A stretch of 64,000 bases of DNA, from the NCBI GenBank assembly GCA_016125165.1, contig WGMH01000004.1:1-64000 (forward strand), in the 5' to 3' direction. The notes beneath the pieces are model-generated. The model searched no databases. It worked only from the letters and a program-made list of their open reading frames with translations, and was not told where the DNA came from. Origin of the DNA: Alphaproteobacteria bacterium (GTDB lineage Bacteria; Pseudomonadota; Alphaproteobacteria; Micropepsales; Micropepsaceae). The position numbers and the translations under genes were made by a program. Of this stretch, positions 17,437-26,286 are shown in pieces. Each line of letters opens with the position of its first letter. The stretch's first letter is position 1.

Positions 17437-19029
17437 TCACATCCTAAACACACCAAACCGCGTTTCTGGCACCGGTGCGTTCAAACAAGCTGAAAGAGCC
17501 AAAGCCAACACACGCCGCGTATCGGCGGGGGCGATGATGCCGTCGTCCCAGAGGCGGGCGGTGGCGAAATAGGGGTTGCCCTCTTCCTCATATTTCGCGC
17601 GGATGGGTGCCTTGAAGGCTTCCATCTCTTCGGCGCTCCATTTGTCGGCGTCGCGGTTCACGGTGGCGAGCACAGAGGCCGCCTGTTCGCCGCCCATCAC
17701 GGAGATGCGGCTGTTCGGCCAGCTGAACAGAAAGCGGGGCGAATAGGCGCGGCCGCACATGCCGTAATTCCCTGCGCCATAGGAGCCGCCGATGATCAGC
17801 GTGATCTTCGGCACCTGCGCGCAGGCCACTGCCGTGACCAGTTTGGCGCCATCCTTGGCGATGCCGCCACTCTCATATTTCCGGCCCACCATGAAGCCGG
17901 CGATGTTCTGCAGGAACAGCAGCGGAATGCGGCGCTGGCAGCACAGCTCGATGAAGTGTGCGCCCTTCTGCGCACTTTCGCTGAAGAGAATCCCGTTGTT
18001 GGCAATGATGCCGACCGGCATGCCCTGAATGCGCGCAAAGCCGGTGACGAGCGTGGTGCCATAGGTCTTCTTGAACTCATCAAGCTCCGAACCATCCACC
18101 AGCCGGGCGATCACCTCGCGCACGTCATACTGCACAGCGAGCGATGTGGGCACGATGCCGTTCAGCTCTTCGGGATCGTAAAGCGGCGCACGCGGCTCGA
18201 TGATCGGGATATCCGGTTGCTTGGCATAGTTCAGGTTCGAGACGATGCGGCGCGCGATGGCGAGCGCATGGGTGTCGTCGTTCGCATAGTGATCGGCGAC
18301 GCCGGAGATTTTCGCATGCACATCCGCACCGCCCAGTTCTTCGGCGGTGACGATCTCGCCCGTGGCCGCCTTCACCAGCGGCGGGCCGCCGAGAAAGATC
18401 GTGCCCTGATTTTTCACGATGATGGTTTCATCGCTCATGGCCGGAACATACGCGCCGCCCGCCGTGCAGGAGCCCATCACGCTGGCGATCTGCGGAATGC
18501 CTGCCGCGCTCATGTTCGCCTGATTGAAGAAGATGCGGCCGAAATGTTCGCGGTCCGGGAATATCTCCGCCTGATTGGGCAGGTTCGCGCCGCCGCTATC
18601 GACCAGATAGATGCAGGGCAGCCGATTCTGCGCCGCAATCTCCTGCGCGCGCAAATGCTTCTTCACCGTCACGGGATAATAGGTGCCGCCCTTGATGGTG
18701 GCATCGTTGCACACGATCACGCATTCGCGGCCCGACACGCGGCCGATGCCGGTTATGATACCGGCGGCATGAATGTCATCGCCATACATGCCGAAAGCGG
18801 CAAGCGGCGAAAGCTCCAGAAACGGCGAGCCGGGATCGATCAGCCGCTCCACTCGCTCGCGGGGCAACAGCTTGCCGCGTTCGGTGTGGCGCTTGCGGCT
18901 TCTCTCATCGCCGCCGAGCGCGGCGGTGGCCATGCGCTCTTTCAGTTCCTGCACCAGCCCCGCCATGGCAACGGCGTTGGCCTTGAAGGCAGGGGATGTG
19001 GGGGCGATGGCGGAGGTGAGTTTGGTCAT
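17437..19029 (-). CDS. mccB: Methylcrotonoyl-CoA carboxylase beta (carboxyltransferase) subunit
   Basis: The carboxyltransferase subunit of methylcrotonyl-CoA carboxylase in leucine degradation; 530 residues with two crotonase-fold halves. Diagnostic stretches are [20 protein letters not shown]-like (here [17 protein letters not shown]), [42 protein letters not shown] and [14 protein letters not shown], which separate it from propionyl-CoA carboxylase beta. It is paired functionally with mccA about 2.7 kb downstream on the same strand and with ivd upstream. Other genes intervene, unlike the compact liu operons of pseudomonads. Confidence 0.96.
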   Translation of the reverse strand: MTKLTSAIAPTSPAFKANAVAMAGLVQELKERMATAALGGDERSRKRHTERGKLLPRERVERLIDPGSPFLELSPLAAFGMYGDDIHAAGIITGIGRVSGRECVIVCNDATIKGGTYYPVTVKKHLRAQEIAAQNRLPCIYLVDSGGANLPNQAEIFPDREHFGRIFFNQANMSAAGIPQIASVMGSCTAGGAYVPAMSDETIIVKNQGTIFLGGPPLVKAATGEIVTAEELGGADVHAKISGVADHYANDDTHALAIARRIVSNLNYAKQPDIPIIEPRAPLYDPEELNGIVPTSLAVQYDVREVIARLVDGSELDEFKKTYGTTLVTGFARIQGMPVGIIANNGILFSESAQKGAHFIELCCQRRIPLLFLQNIAGFMVGRKYESGGIAKDGAKLVTAVACAQVPKITLIIGGSYGAGNYGMCGRAYSPRFLFSWPNSRISVMGGEQAASVLATVNRDADKWSAEEMEAFKAPIRAKYEEEGNPYFATARLWDDGIIAPADTRRVLALALSACLNAPVPETRFGVFRM

Positions 19030-19282
19030 GATGCCTTGGAAACAAGGGACCGCGGCAGTGTCGCCATTTGCCGGAAAGGTTCAACATAAATACTGAACGC
19101 CAAACATCACCTCCCACAATATCTTGATCGTTGAATTCGGTTCGCAGCGCCTGCACAGCCCCGGGGAGGGGTGTTCCCTGCCCGGCGCAGGCGGTGCGCC
19201 CGTCAAACGTGACAACGACAGATGGCCCCGCCGCGCGCAAATTCAAGCGCGCCGGGTTTTGCCGCGCCGGAGATGGCGGCGG

Positions 19283-20467
19283 TTAGAGAAGTTCCACCGC
19301 CACCGCCGTCGCTTCGCCGCCGCCGATGCACAGCGAAGCGATGCCGCGCCTGCCGCCGCGCGCCTTCAGCGCATGCAGGAGCGTAACGATGATGCGCGCG
19401 CCCGATGCGCCGATGGGATGTCCAAGCGCGCAGGCGCCGCCGTTCACATTCACCTTCTCATGCGGCAGATTGAGATCGCGCATGGCAATCATCGCCACAT
19501 TGGCGAAGGCCTCGTTGATCTCGAACAGATCGACATCATCTGCCTTCCAGCCCGCGCGCTGCAGCACCTTTTCGATGGCGCCCACGGGTGCGGTGGTGAA
19601 CCAGCGCGGTTCATGCGCATTGCTTGCCTGCGCAACGATGCGTGCGAGGGGCTTCAGTCCGCGCCTATCCGCAACCGCCGCGCTCGTGAGCACCAGCGCC
19701 GCCGCGCCATCGGAGATGGAGGACGAATTGGCGGCCGTAACCGTGCCATCCTTCGCGAAGGCGGGTTTGAGCGTGGGAATCTTCGCAGGATCCGCCTTCT
19801 TCGGCTGCTCGTCGGCCTTCACTTCCACTTCGCCGCCGCGCGTCGCGACCTTCACGGCTGCGATTTCCGCATCGAACGCGCCGGAGCTTTGCGCGCGCCT
19901 GGCGCGGTTCAGGGATTCGGTGGCATAGGCATCCTGCTGCTCGCGGGTGAACTGATAGTGCCGCGCGGCATCCTCGGCATAGGTGCCCATGAGGCGATGC
20001 TCATAGGCATCCTCAAGGCCATCGAGGAACATGTGATCCTTCACCTCGCCATGGCCGAGACGATAGCCGCCGCGCGCCTTGGGCAAGAGGTAGGGCGAGT
20101 TGGTCATGCTCTCCATGCCGCCCGCAACGATGAAACCTTCACCACGGCCAAGCGCCAGCTCATCGGCGGCAATCATCACCGCCTTCATGCCGGAGCCGCA
20201 GACCTTCGAAATCGTGGTGCAGGGAACCGTGTTGGGGATGCCCGCGCCGAGAGAGGCCTGACGCGCGGGCGCCTGACCAAGACCCGCGGACAGGACATTG
20301 CCCATCAGCGTTTCACTGACATCTCCGGCGGCGATCCCGGCGCGCGCCACGGCCGCCCGGATGGCCGCAGCCCCAAGCTCGGTGGCGGCAAGGCCGGACA
20401 ATTCACCTTGGAACCCGCCCATAGGGGTGCGCGCCGCGCCCAAAATCACCGTGTCTGTTGCTGCCAT
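19283..20467 (-). CDS. Acetyl-CoA C-acetyltransferase (thiolase)
   Basis: A 394-residue thiolase with the nucleophilic Cys90 in KVCGSGMKAV, His350 in GHPIGASGAR and Cys380 in CIGGGEATA. It either cleaves acetoacetyl-CoA, the last step of leucine breakdown and ketone-body use, or condenses two acetyl-CoA for polyhydroxybutyrate synthesis. Its position between ivd and mccB, all on the minus strand, supports a degradative role; the phasin gene elsewhere leaves the biosynthetic role open. ATG start, with 253 bases to mccB, which likely holds a separate promoter. Confidence 0.93.
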   Translation of the reverse strand: MAATDTVILGAARTPMGGFQGELSGLAATELGAAAIRAAVARAGIAAGDVSETLMGNVLSAGLGQAPARQASLGAGIPNTVPCTTISKVCGSGMKAVMIAADELALGRGEGFIVAGGMESMTNSPYLLPKARGGYRLGHGEVKDHMFLDGLEDAYEHRLMGTYAEDAARHYQFTREQQDAYATESLNRARRAQSSGAFDAEIAAVKVATRGGEVEVKADEQPKKADPAKIPTLKPAFAKDGTVTAANSSSISDGAAALVLTSAAVADRRGLKPLARIVAQASNAHEPRWFTTAPVGAIEKVLQRAGWKADDVDLFEINEAFANVAMIAMRDLNLPHEKVNVNGGACALGHPIGASGARIIVTLLHALKARGGRRGIASLCIGGGEATAVAVELL

Positions 20468-20590
20468 GGCTCAGATTCCTGTGTTCGCAGCCGCAACCCG
20501 CACTAGGACCGCGGACAGAATCTGGGTTACCATTTCCATGGGTCATCGGCCATGCCCTCGGTAAGGTGTGGCTGTCTGGTGGGTTGGGGA

Positions 20591-21403
20591 ATGAACAAGG
20601 TCACGAAATCCCTGTTGTCGGGGTTCGCCGCCTTCGTGCTGCTGGCGGGCGGGTATGCCGTCTTGCTGAACCAGAACGTTAGCGTGCCCGCAGATTTCGC
20701 GGTCATTGGCCTGATCGCTCTGGTCTTTGGAGCAACCGTTTCGCTTTTTGCACTGACTGTACAAAACCTTCCGGCAAAAAAGCTGAGTGGTGCAGCCTTC
20801 CACAAGACCAAGCTGTCTGCATTGCCGCCGCCGGAAAAGGATACGGACCGGCTTATTGTCACACCGATCCCGCACATGGAGCATGCCTGGAAGCTGGTGG
20901 TGCGGCCCGACACAACGGCGGAAAGCCTGCTGGAAGGCAGCGAAAAGCATCGCGAAGAAGAAGCCTTTGTCACGGTTCGCAAGACCTCGGAAAAGTCGTC
21001 ATTCAATCCACTCCAGCTGAGGGACATCTTCAGTCGACTCAAAGATAACGAAAATCCGATTTCGGTATTGCTGCGTGATGAACACAACGAATTCGCCGGC
21101 TATATCCCCGGCCCGTCGGTGCGCCGCTTCTTCGTGGACAACAGGAACAGCGAATCCGAAATCACGCACCGCATCATCAATGCGCTGAGCAACACCAAGG
21201 ACAGCAGCATCCTCCGACAGATTGACGGCGTAGCCGCCACGGATTGGATCAGCGACGACGCAACTGTTGAAGACGCGGCCAAGCGCATGACCCGCGATCA
21301 GTTGAAAGGGCTTGTGGTTTTGCAAGGCGGACGGCACCGCAACCCTGTCGCGCTTATTTATCTGGACGATCTCGCTGCGGCGATGATCAAGTTTTCGGAC
21401 TGA
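20591..21403 (+). CDS. Membrane-anchored protein with a C-terminal CBS-like segment, unknown function
   Basis: A 270-residue protein with two N-terminal membrane segments (about 6-24 and 32-55) followed by a soluble region. The segment NPLQLRDIFSRLKDNENPISVLLRDEHNEFAGYIPG and the final VEDAAKRMTRDQLKGLVVLQ...NPVALIYLDDLAAAMI resemble CBS-domain halves (regulatory nucleotide-binding modules), but I cannot confirm a full pair. The start MNKVTKSLL is preferred to the ATG 39 bases earlier because GGGGAATG lies directly before it. It converges on ivd, with adjacent stop codons. Confidence 0.6.
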   Translation: MNKVTKSLLSGFAAFVLLAGGYAVLLNQNVSVPADFAVIGLIALVFGATVSLFALTVQNLPAKKLSGAAFHKTKLSALPPPEKDTDRLIVTPIPHMEHAWKLVVRPDTTAESLLEGSEKHREEEAFVTVRKTSEKSSFNPLQLRDIFSRLKDNENPISVLLRDEHNEFAGYIPGPSVRRFFVDNRNSESEITHRIINALSNTKDSSILRQIDGVAATDWISDDATVEDAAKRMTRDQLKGLVVLQGGRHRNPVALIYLDDLAAAMIKFSD

Positions 21404-22579
21404 TCAACCCGTTTCGTGGAAGAGTTCGCGGCCGATGAGCCAGCGGCGGATTTCGCTTGTGCCCGCGCCGATCTCATAAAGCTTGGCATCGCGCAGCAAG
21501 CGGCCCGCGGGGAAATCGTTGATGTAACCATTGCCGCCAAGGCACTGGATCGCCTGCAGCGCCATCCACGTTCCTTTTTCGGCGGCATAGAGGATCGCGC
21601 CCGCGGCATCCTTGCGCGCGGTCTCGCCACGATCACAGGACTTCGCCACCGCATACACATAAGCGCGCGCGGCAGAGAGCGTGACATACATATCCGCCAG
21701 CTTGCCCTGCATGAGCTGGAACGAACCAATGGATTCACCGAACTGCTTGCGATCGTGCACATAAGGCAGAACAAGGTCCATGCACGCTTGCATGATACCG
21801 AGCGATCCCGCCGCCAGCACCGAGCGTTCATAATCCAGACCGCTCATGAGAATGGAGACGCCCGCCCCTTCCGCGCCGAGACGGTTTTCTTCCGGCACCT
21901 CGCAATCTTCGAAGATGAGTTCGCCGGTGTCCGAGCCGCGCATACCGAGCTTGTCCAGCTTCTGCGCCGTGCGGAATCCCTTGAACCCCTTCTCGATCAG
22001 GAAGGCGCTGATGCCGCGATGTCCCGCGCCGGTGTCTGTCTTGGCGTAGACCACGAGCGTATCGGCCAAGGGGCCGTTGGTGATCCACATCTTGGTGCCG
22101 TTCAGCACGTAACGATTGCCCCGCTTCTCGGCCTTCAGCCGCATCGAAACGACGTCCGAGCCCGCGCCGGTCTCACTCATGGCCAGTGCACCGACATGCT
22201 CACCGGAGATCAGCTTGGGCAGATAGCGGCGCTTCTGTTCGTCGCTGGCGTGGCGGCGAATCTGGTTCACACAAAGATTGGAATGCGCGCCATAGGAAAG
22301 GCCGACCGATGCGGAGCCGCGGCTGACTTCCTCCATCGCAACGCAATGTTCGAGATAGCCGAGCCCCGTACCGCCCCACTCTTCCTCGACTGTAATACCG
22401 AGCAACCCAAGCTCGCCCATCTGCGGCCACAGATCGCGTGGAAAGGTGTTGGTCCTGTCAATCTCGGCGGCGCGCGGCGCGATCTTGTCGGCGGCGAAAC
22501 TGCGCACAGTATCGCGCAGCATTTCGGCGGTGTCGCCCAGATCGAAATTCAGTGTGGGATAGGAATTGGGGATCATCAC
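21404..22579 (-). CDS. ivd: Isovaleryl-CoA dehydrogenase
   Basis: An FAD-dependent acyl-CoA dehydrogenase that oxidises isovaleryl-CoA to 3-methylcrotonyl-CoA, the substrate of MccAB. The 391-residue protein has the acyl-CoA dehydrogenase motifs [14 protein letters not shown] and MWITNG. Two features mark it as the isovaleryl type: the catalytic base Glu251 in [12 protein letters not shown], and Gly-Ala instead of the usual glutamate in [14 protein letters not shown]. It lies upstream of the thiolase and mccB on the same strand, completing the start of leucine catabolism. The first or second Met could be the start. Confidence 0.96.
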   Translation of the reverse strand: MMIPNSYPTLNFDLGDTAEMLRDTVRSFAADKIAPRAAEIDRTNTFPRDLWPQMGELGLLGITVEEEWGGTGLGYLEHCVAMEEVSRGSASVGLSYGAHSNLCVNQIRRHASDEQKRRYLPKLISGEHVGALAMSETGAGSDVVSMRLKAEKRGNRYVLNGTKMWITNGPLADTLVVYAKTDTGAGHRGISAFLIEKGFKGFRTAQKLDKLGMRGSDTGELIFEDCEVPEENRLGAEGAGVSILMSGLDYERSVLAAGSLGIMQACMDLVLPYVHDRKQFGESIGSFQLMQGKLADMYVTLSAARAYVYAVAKSCDRGETARKDAAGAILYAAEKGTWMALQAIQCLGGNGYINDFPAGRLLRDAKLYEIGAGTSEIRRWLIGRELFHETG

Positions 22580-22588
22580 TGGTGCTCG

Positions 22589-22825
22589 CTAGAAGAACCG
22601 TTTCATGGCGACAGCCTTCCCTGAGCCAGATTTGAAGTAACGCTCCAGCTGAGGGGAAAGCTGCTCCGTTTCTACCGCCACATACGCTTTGAGCGCCACT
22701 GGCCGATACGCTTTTGTTGAGCGCACACCACCACTCTGGTGCACTGCAATGCGTTCCCTCAGATCACCCGTTGAGCCGACATAAATGTCGCCATTGCTCA
22801 ACCGCAAGAAATATACGTACCACAA
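22589..22825 (-). CDS. GIY-YIG domain protein
   Basis: A 78-residue single-domain protein of the UPF0213/YhbQ-like type. It shows the GIY-YIG signature in degenerate form (WYVYFLRLSNGDIYVGSTGDLRERIAVH), with the conserved Arg, His and the QLERYFKSGSGKA helix. The catalytic Glu expected late in the domain may be E61 in QLERY. These proteins are suspected DNA-repair or mobile-element nucleases, but most are uncharacterised. It follows ivd's upstream side by nine bases in the same orientation. Confidence 0.85.
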   Translation of the reverse strand: MWYVYFLRLSNGDIYVGSTGDLRERIAVHQSGGVRSTKAYRPVALKAYVAVETEQLSPQLERYFKSGSGKAVAMKRFF

Positions 22826-23006
22826 TCGGCGCCCCCGAAATCCAATTGGATCCCTTGGTCACCTCACGACGCATTTTTGTGAAGCAAAGCGACTCGTGCG
22901 AACGCCAATTCGCCTGTGGCATGCCACCCGAAGCTGCTGATGTCAGACAGTCACCCTGCGCGCTTTGCGCTTCGGGAGACACCCAACGCCGCTCCGCAGC
23001 GTAGGG

Positions 23007-23091
23007 TGGTGCGGTCGAGAAGACTCGAACTTCCACGGGTTGCCCCGCTACCACCTCAAGGTAGTGCGTCTACCAATTCCGCCACGACCGC
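23007..23091 (-). tRNA. tRNA-Leu (anticodon GAG)
   Basis: An 85-nt gene on the minus strand. The acceptor stem GCGGTCG pairs with CGACCGC, and CCA is encoded at the 3' end. The D-loop holds GGAATTGGTAGACGC, the anticodon arm is CTACC-TTGAGGT-GGTAG with GAG at the centre, the long variable arm is CGGGGCAACCCGTG, and the T-arm contains TTCGAGT. A long variable arm plus GAG identifies leucine (codons CUC/CUU). Confidence 0.96.
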
Positions 23092-23176
23092 ACGTGCACA
23101 GGAAATCACTGATAGGGGCGGGGGTGTAGCAACCCGGCATGCCAAGGGCAAGCGGCATTAAGGCCCGTTAGGAGGG

Positions 23177-23959
23177 CTAGATGCCCTCGCCGTCCACGCC
23201 CAGATGGATGCCGCATTCGTCGCGGTCCAGCCCTGACCAGCGCCCGTCCCGATAGCTCTCGCCAGACTGGATACGGCGGGTGCAGGGCATGCAGCCGATG
23301 GAGGGATAGCCGTCTTCCACCAGCGGATGGCGGGGGAGATCATGCGCTGTCAGATAGGCCTCCAGATCGGCCTGGCTCCATGTCACCAGCGGGTTGAACC
23401 GGAAACGGCCTTCGAAGTACTCGACCGCCTGCATGGCAGCGCGTGCCTGCGTCTGGAACCGCTTGCGACCCGTGATCTGTGCGGCGAAGGGTTCAAGCGC
23501 GCGGCGCAGCGGGATCACCTTGCGAAAGCCGCAGCACGCATCGGTATCACGCGACCACAGTGCGCCCTCAGGATCGAGGCGCTCCCGCTGGACAGGATCG
23601 GGCGCGAGCGCGCGCACATCGCCCAGGCCCAACACATCCTGCAAGCGGTCGCGATAGCGCAGCGTTTCGCCAAAGAGCTTGCCGGTGTTGAGAAACAGGA
23701 TCGGCGTTGCCGGATCGATCTGCGCCACCAAATGAAGAAGAACTGCCGATTCCGAACCGAAGGAGGATACGACGGCGGTTTCGCCAGCGAAGGATTCCTT
23801 GAGCGCAAGCCGCAGGATGCCAAGCGCATCGCGTCCTTCAGCTTCTGCGCGCAGCGCGGCCAGCCGGGCTTCGGTTTCCGGCGGCAATTCCGATGATACG
23901 CGCCGATCAAATATGCGCGGCGCAAGGCCTCTTTGCCGGTCGATCACAGTGGCGCTCAC
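23177..23959 (-). CDS. cysH: Assimilatory adenylyl-sulfate reductase (CysH family, 4Fe-4S type)
   Basis: Reduces activated sulfate to sulfite with thioredoxin. The 260-residue protein has the PP-loop-like SSFGSESAVLLHLVAQ and FLNTGKLFGETLRYRD segments. Four cysteines (C142, C143, C223, C226) match the CC...CxxC iron-sulfur ligands of the bacterial APS-reducing branch, so adenylyl sulfate rather than PAPS is the likely substrate. The catalytic Cys249 is in the C-terminal ECGIH motif. It overlaps the upstream siroheme gene as ATGA. cysI, which usually lies between these in alphaproteobacteria, is absent here. Confidence 0.94.
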   Translation of the reverse strand: MSATVIDRQRGLAPRIFDRRVSSELPPETEARLAALRAEAEGRDALGILRLALKESFAGETAVVSSFGSESAVLLHLVAQIDPATPILFLNTGKLFGETLRYRDRLQDVLGLGDVRALAPDPVQRERLDPEGALWSRDTDACCGFRKVIPLRRALEPFAAQITGRKRFQTQARAAMQAVEYFEGRFRFNPLVTWSQADLEAYLTAHDLPRHPLVEDGYPSIGCMPCTRRIQSGESYRDGRWSGLDRDECGIHLGVDGEGI

Positions 23960-24462
23960 GGCAGCAATCCGTGCTCACGCACATAAGCTCGCGTGCGTTC
24001 GGAAACCTGCGACAGCGAAAGGCCGCTGCGGCGCCACTTGCGGCGCTCATCGGCGATGGTCTCGATCTGCAATTCCCAATGTTCGCCAAGCTGCCGCTCG
24101 ATCCATTCGCGGAACAGTTTGGAAAAGCCAGGCGCTTTGCCGCCCGTGGAAACCGTGACCAGCAAATCACCGCGGCGCACACTGGCAGGCACATGAAAAT
24201 CGCAGAGTGCGGGCATGTCCTCGACGTTCACGAGCACGCCCGCCGCCCGTGCGATTTTGGCAAGTCGCGTGGACGCGGCAGCATCAAGACCCGCAACAAA
24301 CAGAACCTTCAAACCTTCCAGATCATTCGCCGCTGCATCGACCGGTACCGCTTCGGGAAGAACGCCAGACGCCCGAAGGGTGGCCTCGCGGCGCGCCAGA
24401 CCTTCGCCTGCCCCGGCCAGACCGGCACGAATTTCAGTAGGATCCAGAACGATCGGCAGCAC
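23956..24462 (-). CDS. Precorrin-2 dehydrogenase / sirohydrochlorin ferrochelatase-like protein
   Basis: A 168-residue protein resembling the CysG N-terminal (Met8p/SirC) module, which oxidises precorrin-2 and inserts iron to make siroheme for sulfite reductase. Recognisable parts are MLPIVLD at the start, LFVAGLDAAASTRLAKIARAAGVLVNVEDMPALCDFHVPA in the middle and GDLLVTVSTGGKAPGFSKLFREWIE, including the conserved aspartate region and the GGKAP signature. The N-terminal GxGxxA nucleotide motif is degenerate (GAGEGLARRE). There is no methyltransferase domain. It starts at GTG with AGGG eight bases upstream and is coupled to cysH by an ATGA overlap. Confidence 0.85.
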   Translation of the reverse strand: MLPIVLDPTEIRAGLAGAGEGLARREATLRASGVLPEAVPVDAAANDLEGLKVLFVAGLDAAASTRLAKIARAAGVLVNVEDMPALCDFHVPASVRRGDLLVTVSTGGKAPGFSKLFREWIERQLGEHWELQIETIADERRKWRRSGLSLSQVSERTRAYVREHGLLP

Positions 24463-24576
24463 GGTGGCACCCTGCGTTCACTGCCAATCCGGCAGTTCCA
24501 CACAGAAGTATGGCGCGACCCCAATAAATGCAAGAAGTCACTGGTAAATATATTTTTCTACACTCAAAATTCGGTG

Positions 24577-24813
24577 TTATTGATACGTGCGCAGGATTTC
24601 CGTGATCGAAACCCCGATGCGTTCACCGCTGAGCACGATTTCGCCCTTCGCCACCGGCCGATCATTGGCAAGCACCAGAACAGAATCGTCCTGCCGGGAA
24701 TCCAGTTCGATCACCGCGCCACGGCCCATGCGCAACAGCTGGTGCATGGGAATAACGGAACGGCCCAGCACGACCGAGATTTCGATGTTGACGCCTTCGA
24801 GATTGGAGGACAT
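24577..24813 (-). CDS. fliN: FliN-family flagellar motor switch protein (SpoA domain)
   Basis: A 78-residue protein that is essentially one SpoA/SPOA domain: [30 protein letters not shown], then [29 protein letters not shown], the characteristic FliN C-terminal pattern. FliN forms part of the flagellar C-ring. No other flagellar gene is in the window, so it is isolated or belongs to a dispersed flagellar set. The lack of an N-terminal extension is usual for short FliN forms. It is divergent from lipB with 62 bases between starts. Confidence 0.85.
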   Translation of the reverse strand: MSSNLEGVNIEISVVLGRSVIPMHQLLRMGRGAVIELDSRQDDSVLVLANDRPVAKGEIVLSGERIGVSITEILRTYQ

Positions 24814-24875
24814 GGAGGCTGCCTGGCGAGGATTTCAGCCCCGATGCTGACCCGCCTATGCTTACGAGGCGGTTA

Positions 24876-25544
24876 ATGGACGCGCCTGCATCTTCACTGC
24901 AAATCGCCAACCGCCCGATCGAATGGTCGGTGCGCGACGGCTTATTGCCCTATCCCGACGCCGTGGCGTTCATGGAGGCGCGGGCCGCAGCCATTGCCGA
25001 AGGAACGGCATCCGAAATGGTGTGGCTGGTGGAACATCCGCCGATCTACACCGCCGGCACCAGCGCTCATGAAAAGGATTTGATAGACGCGCGTTTTCCT
25101 GTCTTTCAGACCGGTCGTGGCGGCCAGTTCACATATCACGGCCCCGGACAGCGCGTGGGCTACGTGATGCTGAATCTGCATCACAACGGCGGCGATGTAC
25201 GCGGCTTCGTGCACGACCTGGAAGAATGGCTGATCCGGTCGCTGGCCTCATTCAATGTGAAAGGGGAAAGGCGTGCGGGGCGCGTTGGCATCTGGGTGGT
25301 ACGCCCCGATGGCGGAGAAGACAAAATCGCGGCCATTGGCGTGCGTGTGCGCCGTTGGGTGACCTATCACGGGGTATCCCTGAACGTGGACCCTGACCTG
25401 TCGCATTTCGGCGGTATCGTGCCCTGCGGTATTCGCGAGCACGGCGTCACCAGCCTCGCGTCGCTTGGCTTGCCGGTGACCATGGCCGATGTGGATGTGG
25501 CGATGCGGACCGCGTTTGCAGAAGTCTTCGGCGCAACGGCGTAG
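24876..25544 (+). CDS. lipB: Lipoyl(octanoyl) transferase LipB
   Basis: Transfers octanoyl groups from acyl carrier protein to lipoyl domains, the first step of lipoate attachment. The 222-residue protein has [19 protein letters not shown], the catalytic Cys184 in GGIVPCGI and Lys150 in [14 protein letters not shown], with the THYHGVSLN-type strand ([11 protein letters not shown]). The start at 24876 has GAGG six bases upstream and is preferred to the ATG at 24858. lipA is not adjacent. The gene is divergent from fliN and is followed by a 141-base gap and the small peptide gene. Confidence 0.95.
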   Translation: MDAPASSLQIANRPIEWSVRDGLLPYPDAVAFMEARAAAIAEGTASEMVWLVEHPPIYTAGTSAHEKDLIDARFPVFQTGRGGQFTYHGPGQRVGYVMLNLHHNGGDVRGFVHDLEEWLIRSLASFNVKGERRAGRVGIWVVRPDGGEDKIAAIGVRVRRWVTYHGVSLNVDPDLSHFGGIVPCGIREHGVTSLASLGLPVTMADVDVAMRTAFAEVFGATA

Positions 25545-25618
25545 GCCGCACTTTCAGGGAACTCCGTAAGTATCTGAAACGGCTGAATGATCCTCATTCA
25601 AGTCAAATCAACTTTTAG

Positions 25619-25647
25619 TTGCATTACTGAAATATCACCACTATAGC
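25619..25647 (+). promoter_or_regulatory. Sigma-70-like promoter of the small peptide gene
   Basis: TTGCAT (25619-25624), a 17-base spacer, and TATAGC (25642-25647). The predicted transcript would start near 25654 with a leader of about 32 bases before the ATG at 25686. The surrounding DNA is AT-rich relative to the window. Confidence 0.55.
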
Positions 25648-25685
25648 ATGTATCGCGTATCGTATGAATCTGGGGATCAGACCTG

Positions 25686-25823
25686 ATGGAAAATCGCAGC
25701 GAGATGGCAACCCGCGAGCCCGCACCAAAGCGCGCATGGCAAAGGCCTGAACTGACGAAAATGCCCGGCGAGAGTGCGCAACTGGCCAATACCGGCAACA
25801 CAGACAACAACAGCTTGAGCTAG
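25686..25823 (+). CDS. 45-residue orphan peptide, RiPP-precursor-like
   Basis: A short ORF with ATG at 25686 (GGGGAT eight bases upstream) and TAG at 25821-25823. The N-terminal part is charged and contains KRAWQRPELTKM, a W-x-x-P-x-L motif like the Y/W-x-x-P-x-L recognition element of lasso-type and related leader peptides in alphaproteobacteria. The C-terminal part is uncharged except for one Asp and rich in Asn, Thr and Ser (ANTGNTDNNSLS). A Thr-Gly junction could mark a cleavage site. There is no Asp/Glu at the seventh to ninth residue after that Gly, so a classical lasso ring is unlikely. No maturation enzyme is in the window. I do not assign a function. Confidence 0.5.
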   Translation: MENRSEMATREPAPKRAWQRPELTKMPGESAQLANTGNTDNNSLS

Positions 25824-25832
25824 GGCCGCCGC

Positions 25833-26120
25833 TTATAGGGAAGGGCGCCGGTTGAAACCCTTCTCGGCCGGCGGATCGGCGCGATGCAATTCCACATTGC
25901 CGACGCGTGACCCAGCCGGGCCGCGCATGCATTGGGCCACAAGTCCCTCCACGGCCTTGGTCGTCCCCGAACAAAGCACCTCCACAGTGCCATCGCTACG
26001 GTTACGCACCCAACCATCCAGCCCGAGCTTCCGCGCCTCGGCGATCACAAAGTTGCGATATCCGACCGCCTGGACCTGTCCCTCGATGCGCAGCCGCAAG
26101 GTGGTGACTTCTTCGCTCAT
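25833..26120 (-). CDS. acyP: Acylphosphatase
   Basis: A 95-residue acylphosphatase that hydrolyses carboxyl-phosphate bonds. The substrate-binding Arg22 is in GQVQAVGYRNF (family GxVQGVGFR) and the catalytic Asn40 is in GWVRNRSDGTVEV. Length and fold match the family. The C-terminal tail (EKGFNRRPSL) is slightly different from the usual F-x-x-R/Y ending. It converges on the peptide gene, with nine bases between stops. Confidence 0.94.
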   Translation of the reverse strand: MSEEVTTLRLRIEGQVQAVGYRNFVIAEARKLGLDGWVRNRSDGTVEVLCSGTTKAVEGLVAQCMRGPAGSRVGNVELHRADPPAEKGFNRRPSL

Positions 26121-26286
26121 GGCTGCTTTTAGCCGTTGATGCGGTCATTCCAAAGCCTCAATTCCCCCGCACACGTGACATTCGCGTGTCGCCCGCCTGC
26201 AAGGCACGGCTGATCTGCGTTTTGCACGGGTTGAAGCAATAGGTGGTGAGACAACAGCTTGGTTCAATCACCAATTGGGGGCGTTC

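Noticed and set aside
25755-25823. A classical lasso peptide core after the Thr-Gly junction
   Set aside because: The residues after Gly provide Asp only at the fourth position, not at positions seven to nine, so the macrolactam ring cannot form in the usual way.
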